DNA from: SZUA-254 sp031379665 | GTDB lineage: Bacteria; Bacteroidota; Ignavibacteria; UBA10030; SZUA-254 | NCBI GenBank assembly: GCA_031379665.1 | Contig: JANNFI010000104.1 | Coordinates: forward strand, 1 to 37,043 | Direction of reading: 5' to 3' | DNA length: 37,043 bases | Shown: one piece after another, positions 16,298 to 24,949 of the stretch | Layout: each line of letters opens with the position of its first letter | Position numbering within the stretch: the first letter of the stretch is position 1 | Made by a program: the position numbers and the translations under genes | The notes under the pieces: model-generated | Seen by the model: the letters and a program-made list of their open reading frames with translations, nothing else | The model's database searches: none | Told to the model about the DNA's origin: nothing

Positions 16298-17296
16298 TCA
16301 GAGGAGTTTCGCCGCGTCCTTGGCGAAGTACGTCAGGATCATATCGGCGCCGGCCCGCCGGATCGACATCAGCATTTCCATCATCACGCGCTCCTCGTCG
16401 ATCCAGCCCAGCTTTCCCGCGGCCTTGACCATCGAGTATTCCCCCGAGACGTTGTAGGCGGCGGTGGGCATTCCGAATGTGTCCTTCACCCTCCTGATGA
16501 CGTCGAGGTAGGGCATCGCCGGCTTGACCATCACGATGTCCGCGCCCTCGTCGATGTCGGCGGCGACTTCCCGGAGCGCCTCGTCGGAATTGCCGGGGTC
16601 CATCTGGTGCGAACGGCGGTCGCCGAACTTCGGCGTGCTCTCGGCCGCTTCGCGAAACGGGCCGTAAAATCCCGAGGCGTACTTGGCGGCGTACGCCATG
16701 ATCGGGAGCGATAGGAAGCCGCCAGCGTCGAGCGCGTCGCGGATCGCAGCGACCCGGCCGTCGAACATATCGGAGGGCGCGACCATATCGGCTCCCGCCC
16801 GCGCGTGTGAGAGGGCCTCCTTCGCAAGGAGGGCGATCGAGGCGTCGTTCACGATCTGGTCGCCGCGGACGATCCCGCAGTGGCCGTGCGACGTGTATTC
16901 GCACAGACAGACATCGGTAATGACGACCAGGCCCGGCACTTCTTTCTTGATGGCCCTGACCGCCTGCTGGACGATACCCTTGTCGTCGTATGCTTCGGAT
17001 CCGACATCGTCCTTCTCGCGGGGGATCCCGAAGAGGATCACAGCCGGAATGCCGAGTTTCTGCGTTTCGGCGCATTCCTTCACGAGGACGTCCACCGACA
17101 TCTGGAAGACCCCGGGCATCGACGAGATGGGTTTCTTCACTTTCTTCCCGTGGCAGACGAAGAGCGGATAGATGAGGTCGTCCCTGGAAAGTGTGGTTTC
17201 CCTGACCATCGAGCGGAGGGGAGCGGTCATCCGGGTGCGCCGGAACCGCTGGAACGGCGCCGCCGGGGATTCGATGCGGGACTCGTTGCGTGGCAT
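16298..17296 (-). CDS. hemB: Porphobilinogen synthase (delta-aminolevulinic acid dehydratase)
   Basis: HemB condenses two 5-aminolevulinate molecules to porphobilinogen. The 332-residue length is normal. The zinc-type cysteine set is present in DVCLCEYTSHGHC (C130, C132, C140), as are the Schiff-base lysines in YAAKYASGFYGPFR (Lys205) and MVKPAMPYLD (Lys258). AGGAG sits six bases before ATG 17296. The N-terminus RRTRMTAPLRSMVRETTLS fits the family. It is co-transcribed with the upstream hydrolase (14-bp gap) and the downstream epimerase. Confidence 0.97.
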   Translation of the reverse strand: MPRNESRIESPAAPFQRFRRTRMTAPLRSMVRETTLSRDDLIYPLFVCHGKKVKKPISSMPGVFQMSVDVLVKECAETQKLGIPAVILFGIPREKDDVGSEAYDDKGIVQQAVRAIKKEVPGLVVITDVCLCEYTSHGHCGIVRGDQIVNDASIALLAKEALSHARAGADMVAPSDMFDGRVAAIRDALDAGGFLSLPIMAYAAKYASGFYGPFREAAESTPKFGDRRSHQMDPGNSDEALREVAADIDEGADIVMVKPAMPYLDVIRRVKDTFGMPTAAYNVSGEYSMVKAAGKLGWIDEERVMMEMLMSIRRAGADMILTYFAKDAAKLL

Positions 17297-17310
17297 GGCG
17301 TACTCCTGAT

Positions 17311-18120
17311 TCAGCTTGATGATCGTTTCAGTTTGTGTAGAAAATTAAAGAGGTGCGTGGTGAACTCCTCGGGATTCTCGAGGTTGCTCAGGTGGCCGGC
17401 GTCCGGGATGACGTGCAATTCGGCGCCGGGGATCTTGTCCTTCATCGCCTGGGAAGCCGACGGCGGCGTCACCACATCGTGTCTGCCCACCATCAGGAGC
17501 GCCGGTACCGCGATCCTGAAAAGCGAGGGGGTCGCATCGGTCCGGCCCGCCAGGGCGATCAGCGTGCCGGCGATGGTGAGAGGGGAAGTGCCGGCGATGA
17601 CGCTGCGGATGGCGTCGACGACCCCCGCCTTTTCGGTAATCGTCTTTTCGAAGAAGACAGCTTTCAGGAAGTTTTCGGAAAAAGCGGCCGACCCGTCCTT
17701 CCTGATGTCGGCGGCCTGACGGGCCCGCTTCACCCGCCCCTCGTTTCCCTCGGCCTCGGCGCGGGTGTCGCAGAGGACGAGCCCGCGAAATCGCTCGGGG
17801 TGGCGCTCGATCGCCCGGAGCAGGATGTACCCGCCCATCGACAGTCCGATGCCGACCACCGTGCGAAGGTGCAGGTGGTCGAGCAGGGCGATGAAATCGT
17901 CTACGAAGAGCTCGACGCTGTACTGGCCGTCGCCCGGAGCGCTGCCGCCGTGGCCCCTTACGTCGTAGGTGACGACGTAATGATCCTTCTTGAGCGCGTC
18001 GACCTGGTAGGCCCACATCTCGCGGGAGAAGGGGAAGCCGTGGACGAGGACGAGGGGGATGCCATTCCTGGGGCCGGCGACCTCGTATTCGATGGTGCTG
18101 CCGCTGACCTGTACTTTCAT
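17311..18120 (-). CDS. Alpha/beta hydrolase
   Basis: This 269-residue protein has a complete alpha/beta hydrolase core: oxyanion region LVHGFPFSREMW, YDVRGHGGS, nucleophile elbow GIGLSMGGYIL (Ser in GLSMG), the acid in MVGRHDVVTPP and the histidine in PDAGHLSNLENPEEF near the C-terminus. It resembles the 3-oxoadipate enol-lactonase/BioH-like branch, but the substrate is unknown. The start at ATG 18120 overlaps the TerC stop by four bases (ATGA) with GGAGG upstream, implying translational coupling. A longer apparent reading frame continuing upstream is the antisense-free shadow of terC in another frame. Confidence 0.9.
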   Translation of the reverse strand: MKVQVSGSTIEYEVAGPRNGIPLVLVHGFPFSREMWAYQVDALKKDHYVVTYDVRGHGGSAPGDGQYSVELFVDDFIALLDHLHLRTVVGIGLSMGGYILLRAIERHPERFRGLVLCDTRAEAEGNEGRVKRARQAADIRKDGSAAFSENFLKAVFFEKTITEKAGVVDAIRSVIAGTSPLTIAGTLIALAGRTDATPSLFRIAVPALLMVGRHDVVTPPSASQAMKDKIPGAELHVIPDAGHLSNLENPEEFTTHLFNFLHKLKRSSS

Positions 18121-19058
18121 CGGTTGGTGCCTCCGTTCCCGGCATGCGGCGGGGTGGGCTTGATGAGCGCTGACAGACCGATCGACACCGCCAGGATCGT
18201 GAAAATCACGGTCAACGAGGTGATGATCGGAACGTGGATCCACGGTTCCGCCAGCATCTTGCATCCGATGAACCCGAGGACGGCCGACAAGCCGAACTTG
18301 AGGAAGCGGAACTGCTTCAGGAACCCGGCGACCACGAAGTAGAGCGACCGCAGGCCCATCACTGCGAGGATGTTCGACGTGTAGATGATGAACGGATCGC
18401 GCGTGATCGCGAAGATCGCGGGGATTGAATCGGTCGCGAAGGCGATGTCGGTGGTTTCGACCATGATCAGGACGAGGAACAACGGCGTGACGGCGAACTT
18501 TCCGTCGATCCGTGAAAAAAACTTGCCGCCCTCGTAGTCTTTCGTGACCGGAAAAATCTTTCTCGCGAACCTGATCGCCGGGTTCTTTTCCGGATGCACC
18601 TCGAGGTCGTCGTGGATGGCGAGCTTCACGGCCGTGAAGACCAGGAAGGCCCCGAGAAGGTAGAGGATCCAGTTGAACTGTGCCACGAGGGCCGAGCCGA
18701 CCACGATGAAGACCGCCCTGAAGACGATGGCGCTCAGGACGCCCCAGAAGAGCACCCGGTGCTGGACACTCTTCGGGACCCCGAAATACGTGAAGATGAC
18801 GATGAAGACGAAGACGTTGTCGACGGAGAGGGCTTCCTCCACCACGAAGCCGGTGAGGAACTGCAGGGCCTTCTCGTTGCCGTACTGCTGGGCGACGAAC
18901 GCGGCGAAGGCGAGGGCGATCAGGCACCAGGTCAGCGTCCAGAGGATCGCTTCTTTCATCGACGGGAAGTGCGCCCGGCGCTGGACGAGACCGAGATCCA
19001 GGAACAGCATCCCCAGGATGAAGATGTTGAAGAACACCAGGACCAGGTTTTCGCTCAT
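18117..19058 (-). CDS. TerC/Alx-family integral membrane protein
   Basis: This 313-residue protein has about eight to nine hydrophobic segments. The two family motifs are EEALSVDNVFVF (74-85) and ETTDIAFATDSIPAIFAIT, whose acidic residues lie in membrane helices. Known members are linked to tellurite resistance and to manganese export (Alx, MeeF, YkoY). A metal-export role fits an operon concerned with iron and heme, but that is inference. It starts eight bases after the citrate synthase stop and overlaps the hydrolase start. Confidence 0.93.
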   Translation of the reverse strand: MSENLVLVFFNIFILGMLFLDLGLVQRRAHFPSMKEAILWTLTWCLIALAFAAFVAQQYGNEKALQFLTGFVVEEALSVDNVFVFIVIFTYFGVPKSVQHRVLFWGVLSAIVFRAVFIVVGSALVAQFNWILYLLGAFLVFTAVKLAIHDDLEVHPEKNPAIRFARKIFPVTKDYEGGKFFSRIDGKFAVTPLFLVLIMVETTDIAFATDSIPAIFAITRDPFIIYTSNILAVMGLRSLYFVVAGFLKQFRFLKFGLSAVLGFIGCKMLAEPWIHVPIITSLTVIFTILAVSIGLSALIKPTPPHAGNGGTNR

Positions 19059-19066
19059 GACCGCGG

Positions 19067-20392
19067 TCAGGAGCCGGTCTTCCGGCCGGCGGCCCCGTTC
19101 CGTTTTCCCATCATCACGTAGTCGCGGATGCCGGGCCCGAGGTAAATCTGACGGGGGCGGGCGATTTTCTGTTCAGGGTCGGTCAGCATTTCCTCCCACT
19201 GCGCGACCCAACCCGAGGTCCTGCCGATGGCGAAGAGGACGGGGAACATCTCAACCGGGAACTTCATCGCCTGGTAGATCAGGCCCGAGTAGAAGTCGAC
19301 GTTTGGATAGAGCTTGCGCTTGACGAAGTACTCGTCCTCGAGGGCGATCTTCTCAAGTTCGAGGGCGATGTCGATCTTGGGGTTCCGCCCGGTTACCTCG
19401 AAGACCTCGTCGGCGAGTTTCTTGATGACCTTGGCCCGGGGGTCGTAGTTCTTGTAGACCCGGTGCCCGAAGCCCATCAGTTTCCGCTTCCCGTCCTTCA
19501 CGTCCTTGATGAACGCGGGGACGTTCTGCTTCGAACCGATCTCGTCGAGCATCAGCAGGACGGCCTCGTTGGCTCCGCCGTGGAGCGGACCGTACAGGGC
19601 CGAGCACGCGCCGGCCATCGCCGAGTAGGGGTCGACGTGAGAGCTGCCGATGTTCCGCATCGCGCTGGTGCTGCAGTTCTGCTCGTGGTCGCCGTGGAGG
19701 ATGAACAGGACGTCGAGGGCTCGTTCGAGGACTGGGTCGACCTTGTACGACTGTTCGGTCATCTTGAAGAGCATGCTGAGGAAATTGCCCGCATAGCTGA
19801 GGTCGTTGTCGGGGTAGACGTACGGCCGCCCGATGCTGTGGCGATAGGCGAACGCGGCGAGGGTCGGCATCTTACCGAGCAGCCGGAGGATCTGCCTGCG
19901 GCGCGACACGGGGTCGTGGATGTTCTTGGCGTCGGTGTAAAACGTCGAGAGGGCGCCGATGGAGCTGATGACCATCCCCATCGGATGCGCGTCGTAATGG
20001 AACCCGTCGACGAACTTCTTGATGTTCTCGTGCACGAGGGTGTGGTGCATGACGTCGTTCACCCACCGGTCGTTCTCGTCCTTCGTCGGAAGTTCGCCGT
20101 AGATGATGAGGTAGGCGGTTTCGAGGTAGTTGCTCTTTTCGGCGAGCTGTTCAATCGGATACCCCCGGTACCGGAGGATGCCCTTGTCCCCGTCGATGTA
20201 GGTGATGGTGCTCTTGCACGCCGCCGTGTTGAGGAACGCGGGGTCGTACGTCATCATCCCGAAGTCGTCGTCCTTCAGCTTGATCTGACGGAGGTCGGTG
20301 GCTCGGATCGTGTCGTTCTCAATAGCGACTTCGTATTTTTTCCCCGTCCTGTTGTCGGTGATCGTAAGTGAGTTCTTACCGTCGTTCGGCAT
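19067..20392 (-). CDS. gltA: Citrate synthase (type II, hexameric type)
   Basis: This enzyme condenses acetyl-CoA and oxaloacetate to citrate in the TCA cycle. The 441-residue length with an N-terminal beta domain (about 1-50) indicates the Gram-negative type II enzyme. The catalytic residues are His271 (GPLHGGANEAV), His310 (GFGHRVYKNYDPRA) and Asp366 (PNVDFYSG). ATG 20392 is chosen because AAGGA lies seven bases upstream; a TTG at 20410 would add six residues. Its position inside a heme operon is unusual, though both pathways draw on central carbon intermediates. The 157-bp gap to hemH holds a GC-rich repeat and a 5-bp hairpin, but no promoter I can support. Confidence 0.96.
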   Translation of the reverse strand: MPNDGKNSLTITDNRTGKKYEVAIENDTIRATDLRQIKLKDDDFGMMTYDPAFLNTAACKSTITYIDGDKGILRYRGYPIEQLAEKSNYLETAYLIIYGELPTKDENDRWVNDVMHHTLVHENIKKFVDGFHYDAHPMGMVISSIGALSTFYTDAKNIHDPVSRRRQILRLLGKMPTLAAFAYRHSIGRPYVYPDNDLSYAGNFLSMLFKMTEQSYKVDPVLERALDVLFILHGDHEQNCSTSAMRNIGSSHVDPYSAMAGACSALYGPLHGGANEAVLLMLDEIGSKQNVPAFIKDVKDGKRKLMGFGHRVYKNYDPRAKVIKKLADEVFEVTGRNPKIDIALELEKIALEDEYFVKRKLYPNVDFYSGLIYQAMKFPVEMFPVLFAIGRTSGWVAQWEEMLTDPEQKIARPRQIYLGPGIRDYVMMGKRNGAAGRKTGS

Positions 20393-20549
20393 CGGGTAGT
20401 CCTTCGTCAAGCGTGTTTCGTTGTGGGGGATGGATTGAGTGGAACACCGGAAATGTACGAAGTTTTCCTGTAAAAAACAGGTTTCAGGCGGAGATGGGCG
20501 ACCCGATCGGCGCGGTTCCGCGGGTGCCCTACGGGCCGCGGCGCCGGGT

Positions 20550-21647
20550 TCAACGGACCAGCGAATCTCTGGCTGGCCAGTGGGGACAGAGTGATGTCGG
20601 CGCCCCTCCGGGATTCCGGTTGCAGAGTCCCCGGCAGGTCTCCGTTCCGGCGGGGACTCCCCGGAGCGCCGCGAGCGTGATCCCGGCCAGGCACGCGATG
20701 AACGTCGTACCGGAATTCAGCCCGGGGACCATTTCGAATCGTTCCACCCCCAGGGCGAGGGCCTCCTCGCGGGTCTCGATGTTGATTTCGTGGAGCGTCT
20801 CGATGTGGTCGGTGACGAAGGAGACTGGAACGATCAGGAGGTTTCTGCGGCCGGAGGCGGCGAGCTTGTGGATCGTTTCGTCAAGCCCCGGCCGGAGCCA
20901 CTTCGCCGGGCCGACCTTGCTCTGGTAGCAGAGCGTGCGCGGGGAACTCCAGGCGCCCGCCGCGACGACGAGCCGCACCGTCTCCTCGATCTGCATTTTA
21001 TAGGGATCGCCGGCGTTGACAAGCGAGACCGGCACCCCGTGCGCGCTGAAGACGATGTCGATCTCACCGGGGGGAATTCCGTCGAACTTCCTGAGGGCTT
21101 CGTCGATGTTCTCCACGAGGGCGCGGACGTAAAGCGGGTGGTTGTGAAAGCAGCAGACGACCTCTTCGCGGATGCCCCCCGGCCCGATCCTTAGCCCGCC
21201 CCTGACCGCTTCGCGGCGCCACTCCTTCATGCTCGAGAGGGTCGTGGCCTTCGAATAGTGCGGATAGAGCGGGAGGAGGACGACCCGGTCGTACCCCCCT
21301 TCGCGGACGCCCCGGACGGCCTCAGAGGTGAACGGCTTCCAGTAGCGCATCGCCACGAACACTCCGGCGTCAACAGCCGGTGCGAGCGCCTCCTTCAGCG
21401 CCGCCGCCTGGGCGTTGGTGAGTTCCAGGATCGGGGATTTCCCGCCGATCTCCCGGTAGTGTTCCGCGACCTTGGCGGACCTTCGCGATGCGATGAACCG
21501 CGCGAGCGGTTTCCTCGCCAGGAAGGCGCCGGGAAAATCGATGATGTCCGGGTCGCAGAACAGGTTGTAGAGGAACGGCTCCACCGCGTCGGTGGAGTCC
21601 GGCCCACCGAGCTGGAAGAGGACGACCGCGACGCGTTCGGCGGTCAC
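20550..21647 (-). CDS. hemH: Ferrochelatase with [2Fe-2S]-type cysteine pattern
   Basis: HemH inserts Fe2+ into the porphyrin at the end of heme synthesis (protoporphyrin IX or coproporphyrin III, depending on the pathway). The 365-residue length is normal. It has LFQLGGPDS at the N-terminus, catalytic His203 in FSAHGVPVS and Glu283 in SFVTDHIETLHEI. Cys166 in CCFHNH aligns with the human Cys196 position (QCFADH), and C338, C342 and C354 lie in the C-terminal tail, so all four ligand positions of a [2Fe-2S] ferrochelatase may be filled. The start is GTG 21647, overlapping the ferritin-like gene's stop by four bases (GTGA). The cluster is inferred from spacing. Confidence 0.95.
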   Translation of the reverse strand: MTAERVAVVLFQLGGPDSTDAVEPFLYNLFCDPDIIDFPGAFLARKPLARFIASRRSAKVAEHYREIGGKSPILELTNAQAAALKEALAPAVDAGVFVAMRYWKPFTSEAVRGVREGGYDRVVLLPLYPHYSKATTLSSMKEWRREAVRGGLRIGPGGIREEVVCCFHNHPLYVRALVENIDEALRKFDGIPPGEIDIVFSAHGVPVSLVNAGDPYKMQIEETVRLVVAAGAWSSPRTLCYQSKVGPAKWLRPGLDETIHKLAASGRRNLLIVPVSFVTDHIETLHEINIETREEALALGVERFEMVPGLNSGTTFIACLAGITLAALRGVPAGTETCRGLCNRNPGGAPTSLCPHWPARDSLVR

Positions 21648-22075
21648 ATCCCCTTCAGGATTCTCTGGATCTGCTCGGCGTGGCCGGTCTCGTCCAGGAG
21701 GAGTTCCTCGAGCTTGATCTTCAGCCCGGTCTCGTCGGCTTCCTCGGCCTGAATCGCCCTGATCCGGTAGTTTTCGATTGCCTCAAGTTCGAGTTTGAGG
21801 TCGTACCTGAGCATCTCCTTCACCGTCTTCGGGCATTTGTGCTGTTTCGGTACCGTGGTTGGCGTTCCACCGAGCTGGGCGATCTTCTGCGCGAGGAACA
21901 CCGCGTGCGTCATCTCGCCGGTTATTTCTGGAGAGAGGAATTCACGCAGCTCCTCGCCGTCCCAGCCGGTGGCCACCGAAGTCTGGTAGAGGTAGAGGAT
22001 CGAGGCGCCGATTTCGTTGGCCAGGTCGTCGTTGAGGCCGTCGATGAGGGCTTTCTTGTTGGTCTTTGTTGCCAT
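21644..22075 (-). CDS. Ferritin-like diiron (bacterioferritin-like) protein
   Basis: This 143-residue all-helical protein carries a ferritin-type diiron set: Glu21 (NEIGASILYLYQ), Glu54 and His57 (GEMTHAVFL), a glutamate in LELEAIENY (96-101), and Glu129 and His132 (DETGHAEQI). The two ExxH motifs mark a bacterioferritin-like ferroxidase fold. It could store iron, act as an oxidase, or deliver Fe2+ to ferrochelatase. ATG 22075 is chosen for its AAGGA six bases upstream; ATG 22090 overlaps the hemE stop and would add five residues. It sits between hemE and hemH and is translationally coupled to hemH. Confidence 0.85.
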   Translation of the reverse strand: MATKTNKKALIDGLNDDLANEIGASILYLYQTSVATGWDGEELREFLSPEITGEMTHAVFLAQKIAQLGGTPTTVPKQHKCPKTVKEMLRYDLKLELEAIENYRIRAIQAEEADETGLKIKLEELLLDETGHAEQIQRILKGM

Positions 22076-22086
22076 TATCGTTCCTT

Positions 22087-23136
22087 TCATTGTGATTGTG
22101 AGTGGTGCCGCACGCTCTCGCGCTGCACGAATCGTACCAGCTCCTGAACGTGCCCGACCGGGATGTCGGGGAGTATCCCGTGTCCCAGGTTGAAAATATG
22201 TCCTTCGCCGTCGCCGTAGGACGTCAGAATTTCCGCCGCCTTCGCCAGAAAGACGTCAGGATCGGAGCGGAGGAGCGTCGGTTCCAGGTTCCCCTGAAGC
22301 GCGACCGTCGATCCGACCGCGGTGCGCGCCGAGCCGATCCCTGTCGCGGAGTCGAGGCCGACCACCTGGCATCCGGTGGCGGCAATCCGTTCGATGTCGT
22401 TCCCACAGTCCTTGCAGAAGACGATCACCGGCACCCTCTCGGTCGGGAGGGACCGTACGATTGCTTCGATGTACCGGAGCGAAAATTCTCCGAATTCGGT
22501 CGGGGTGAGTATTCCTCCCCAGGTGTCGAAAATCTGGAGGACCTGGGCGCCGGCCTCGATCTGCGCGGCGAGGTACGACGACACCGAACGGGCAAGTTTT
22601 TCGAGGAGCCGGTGCATCTCCGCCGGCGCATCCCTCAGCATGCCGAGGGCGCGCCCGAAATCCTTCGACCCCGACCCTTCGACCATATAGCAGGCGAGCG
22701 TCCAGGGGGAGCCGGCGAACCCGATGAGCGGGACACGTCCGCCGAGCTGTTTTCGCGTAAGGCTCAGCGCGTCCATCACGTATTTCAGTTCCCGGTTCGG
22801 GTCGGGCTCGGCCAGGCGCTCGATGTCGGCGCGGCTCCCGATCCTGGTCGAGAATCGCGGCCCGCCCTTTCCCTCCTCCACGCTCAGGTGCATCCCCATC
22901 GCCTCGGGGACGACGAGAATATCGGAAAAAATAATCGCGGCGTCAACGCCCACAATGTCCACTGGCTGGATGGTGACCTCGGCGGCGAGCTCCGGGGTCT
23001 TGCAGAGTGTGAGGAAGTCGACCTTCGATCGGATCGCCCGGTATTCGGGGAGGTATCGGCCCGCCTGCCGCATGATCCAGATCGGCGTCCGGGGCGTCGG
23101 TCGGCGGTAACATGCGCTGATGAGATAGTCGTTCAT
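22087..23136 (-). CDS. hemE: Uroporphyrinogen decarboxylase
   Basis: HemE decarboxylates the four acetate chains of uroporphyrinogen III to give coproporphyrinogen III. The protein is 349 residues long. The signature IMRQAGRYLPEYR is at 21-33 and the catalytic Asp72 lies in FSDILVVPEAMG. GFAGSPWTLACYMVEG and FNLGHGILPD are also typical. The start is taken at ATG 23136 because the protein then begins MNDYLISACYRRP, as the family does; a GTG at 23175 would add 13 residues. It ends directly at the ferritin-like gene. Confidence 0.96.
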   Translation of the reverse strand: MNDYLISACYRRPTPRTPIWIMRQAGRYLPEYRAIRSKVDFLTLCKTPELAAEVTIQPVDIVGVDAAIIFSDILVVPEAMGMHLSVEEGKGGPRFSTRIGSRADIERLAEPDPNRELKYVMDALSLTRKQLGGRVPLIGFAGSPWTLACYMVEGSGSKDFGRALGMLRDAPAEMHRLLEKLARSVSSYLAAQIEAGAQVLQIFDTWGGILTPTEFGEFSLRYIEAIVRSLPTERVPVIVFCKDCGNDIERIAATGCQVVGLDSATGIGSARTAVGSTVALQGNLEPTLLRSDPDVFLAKAAEILTSYGDGEGHIFNLGHGILPDIPVGHVQELVRFVQRESVRHHSQSQ

Positions 23137-23177
23137 TGTCGTGGGAAGTGGTCGTGGGAGGTGGTTGGGGGTCACCG

Positions 23178-23984
23178 CTAACGGGGCGCTGGCGCGACGA
23201 TCGCGCAGATCGCTTCGACGAGGTCCTTCGCGCTCGACCGGGCGGCGACCGCCCTGGGGGGAAAGCCCGCCTCTTCGGCGGCCCGCCCCGTCGTGGGGCC
23301 GATCACGGCGATCCGCGTCATTGTCCTGATCGTCCCTGCCCGGGCCCCGGTGAAGAGCTGCGCGAAATTGTTCACCGTGGAGGGGCTCGTGAAGGTGATC
23401 CAGCCGACCCTGCCGTCGCGGACCTGACGGTAAAACTCGTCCACATTGTCCTGCGCCGGGGCGACCGTTCTATAAACGACAAGCGTGTCGACCGTAGCGC
23501 CGAGAAGCCGAACGCTCTCGGCGAGCGCCGGAGACGTCAGGTTCCCCGTCGGGAAGAGGAATGCGAGCCCTTTCAGATCTTCAGTCCCGAGGGCCTTCGC
23601 GAGGTCGGCCGCGGTGAATCGCTCCGGCATCGTGGTGACGCGGAGGCCGCGCCCGTCGAGCGTCCGGGCCGTGGTCTCGCCGACGGCACACACCCGTTTC
23701 CCGCGGAGCGTCGAAGGGTCGATCGCTCGCGAGGAGAGGCGGTCGAGAAACCCGGTGACGCCGTTCGGGCTGGTGAAGAGGAGGCCGTCGATCATATGGA
23801 GCCCGTCGGTGGCGCGGTCGCACGCGTCCCAGTCGCCGGGCGGTTGGATGTCGATCGTCGGGAAGAGGATGGGTCGCCCGCCCTCGTCCTCCACCAGCCG
23901 GCTCAGTTCGGCGGCCTGGTGCGGGGGGCGGGTAATCGCGACCGAGACGCCGCTCAATCGGGTGTTCATTAACATCGGGCCCAT
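23178..23984 (-). CDS. hemD: Uroporphyrinogen-III synthase
   Basis: HemD closes and inverts ring D of hydroxymethylbilane to form uroporphyrinogen III. The 268-residue protein is divergent, as the family is, but shows AITRPPHQAAEL at the N-terminus, LLFTSPNGVTGF, VCAVGETTARTL, ITFTSPSTVNNF and IAVIGPTTGRAAEEAGF in the expected order of two Rossmann-like halves. ATG 23984 is chosen for GGGAG six bases upstream; ATGs at 23975 and 23969 are in frame. It starts 22 bp after the hemC stop. Context supports the call strongly. Confidence 0.92.
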   Translation of the reverse strand: MGPMLMNTRLSGVSVAITRPPHQAAELSRLVEDEGGRPILFPTIDIQPPGDWDACDRATDGLHMIDGLLFTSPNGVTGFLDRLSSRAIDPSTLRGKRVCAVGETTARTLDGRGLRVTTMPERFTAADLAKALGTEDLKGLAFLFPTGNLTSPALAESVRLLGATVDTLVVYRTVAPAQDNVDEFYRQVRDGRVGWITFTSPSTVNNFAQLFTGARAGTIRTMTRIAVIGPTTGRAAEEAGFPPRAVAARSSAKDLVEAICAIVAPAPR

Positions 23985-24006
23985 CGGGCGCTCCCGCTCG
24001 CGTTTC

Positions 24007-24948
24007 TCACCGCTGGATCCCTTCGAGCGCCTTGCCGGCGCCGCTCCTGAGGAGCGTCTCGGCCAACTCCACGCCGAGCGCCGCCGCCGCCGAGGGCTCC
24101 CCGGTGACGCTGCCGCGGTATACCTGTTTCCCGTCGAGTGATGCGACGAGTCCCTCGAGGCGCAACTCTCCCGCCTCGATCCTGCCGTTGGCGCCGATCG
24201 GCACCTTGCAGCCTCCTTCGAGCCTTCCGAGGAACGCCCGCTCCGCCGTGGTGGCGAACGTCGTCGCCTCACTCACGATCACGGAGAGCAACTCTGCGAG
24301 GTCGGGTTCACCCGACCGGATTTCGATACCAAGGGCTCCCTGGCCCACGGCGGGCACCATCAACCTGGTGTCGATGGTTTCGCCGATTGAATCCTGCAGT
24401 CCAAGCCGGACCACCCCGGCGCGGGCGAGGACCATCCCGGCCCAATCCGATTTCGCGAGCTTCGAGAATCGGGTCGCCAGGTTGCCACGCAGGTCGACAA
24501 CCGTGAAACCCCTGTTCCAGCTCAGGATCTGCGATCGCCGGCGCAGGCTCCCGGTGGCGATGACTGCGCCCGCGGGAAGTTCGTCGAGGGTCCTGAGCGC
24601 GGATTTCGGGTGGGGGATGAATGCGTCCCGGGGGTCTTCCCGCCTGGTGACGGCCGCGATCTCGAGGCCCTCGGGCAGTTCGGTCGGCAGGTCCTTCAGG
24701 CTGTGCACGGCGAGGTCGATCTCCCTGGCGATGAGGGCGTCCTCGATCTCCTTCGTGAACACCCCCTTGCCCCCGACCTCAGGGAGGGGTTTGTCGAGGA
24801 CGATGTCGCCGCTGGTGGAGATGACCTTCACGGTGAAGTCGACGTCCGGGCTCGCTTCGGCGAGCCGCACCCTGACCCATTCCGCCTGGAAGAGCGCCAG
24901 CTGGCTTCCCCTCGATCCGATGATAAATGTAGCGCGCGCGGAGGCCAT
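24007..24948 (-). CDS. hemC: Hydroxymethylbilane synthase (porphobilinogen deaminase)
   Basis: HemC polymerises four porphobilinogens on its own dipyrromethane cofactor. The 313-residue length is normal. IGSRGSQLALFQA (10-22), VHSLKDLPTELP (81-92, with catalytic Asp86), GSLRRRSQIL (133-142) and the cofactor cysteine in LEGGCKVPIGA (Cys247) are all present. The start is ATG 24948, one base after the hemA stop; an in-frame TTG at 24966 inside hemA is a weaker option. Confidence 0.97.
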   Translation of the reverse strand: MASARATFIIGSRGSQLALFQAEWVRVRLAEASPDVDFTVKVISTSGDIVLDKPLPEVGGKGVFTKEIEDALIAREIDLAVHSLKDLPTELPEGLEIAAVTRREDPRDAFIPHPKSALRTLDELPAGAVIATGSLRRRSQILSWNRGFTVVDLRGNLATRFSKLAKSDWAGMVLARAGVVRLGLQDSIGETIDTRLMVPAVGQGALGIEIRSGEPDLAELLSVIVSEATTFATTAERAFLGRLEGGCKVPIGANGRIEAGELRLEGLVASLDGKQVYRGSVTGEPSAAAALGVELAETLLRSGAGKALEGIQR

Positions 24949-24949
24949 C

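Noticed and set aside
15258..17075. A 605-codon open frame on the - strand joining the epimerase to upstream sequence
   Set aside because: The upstream part overlaps hemB in another frame and has no family sequence; the epimerase starts at its own ATG 16292.
17311..18927. A 538-codon open frame on the - strand extending the alpha/beta hydrolase upstream
   Set aside because: The extension lies over the TerC gene in another frame; the hydrolase has a good ribosome binding site at ATG 18120.
20461..20549. Hairpins in the hemH-citrate synthase gap (CCTGTTTTTTACAGG and a CCGCGG repeat)
   Set aside because: The stems are only five or six base pairs and no T-run follows in the right place; not enough to call a terminator or regulator.
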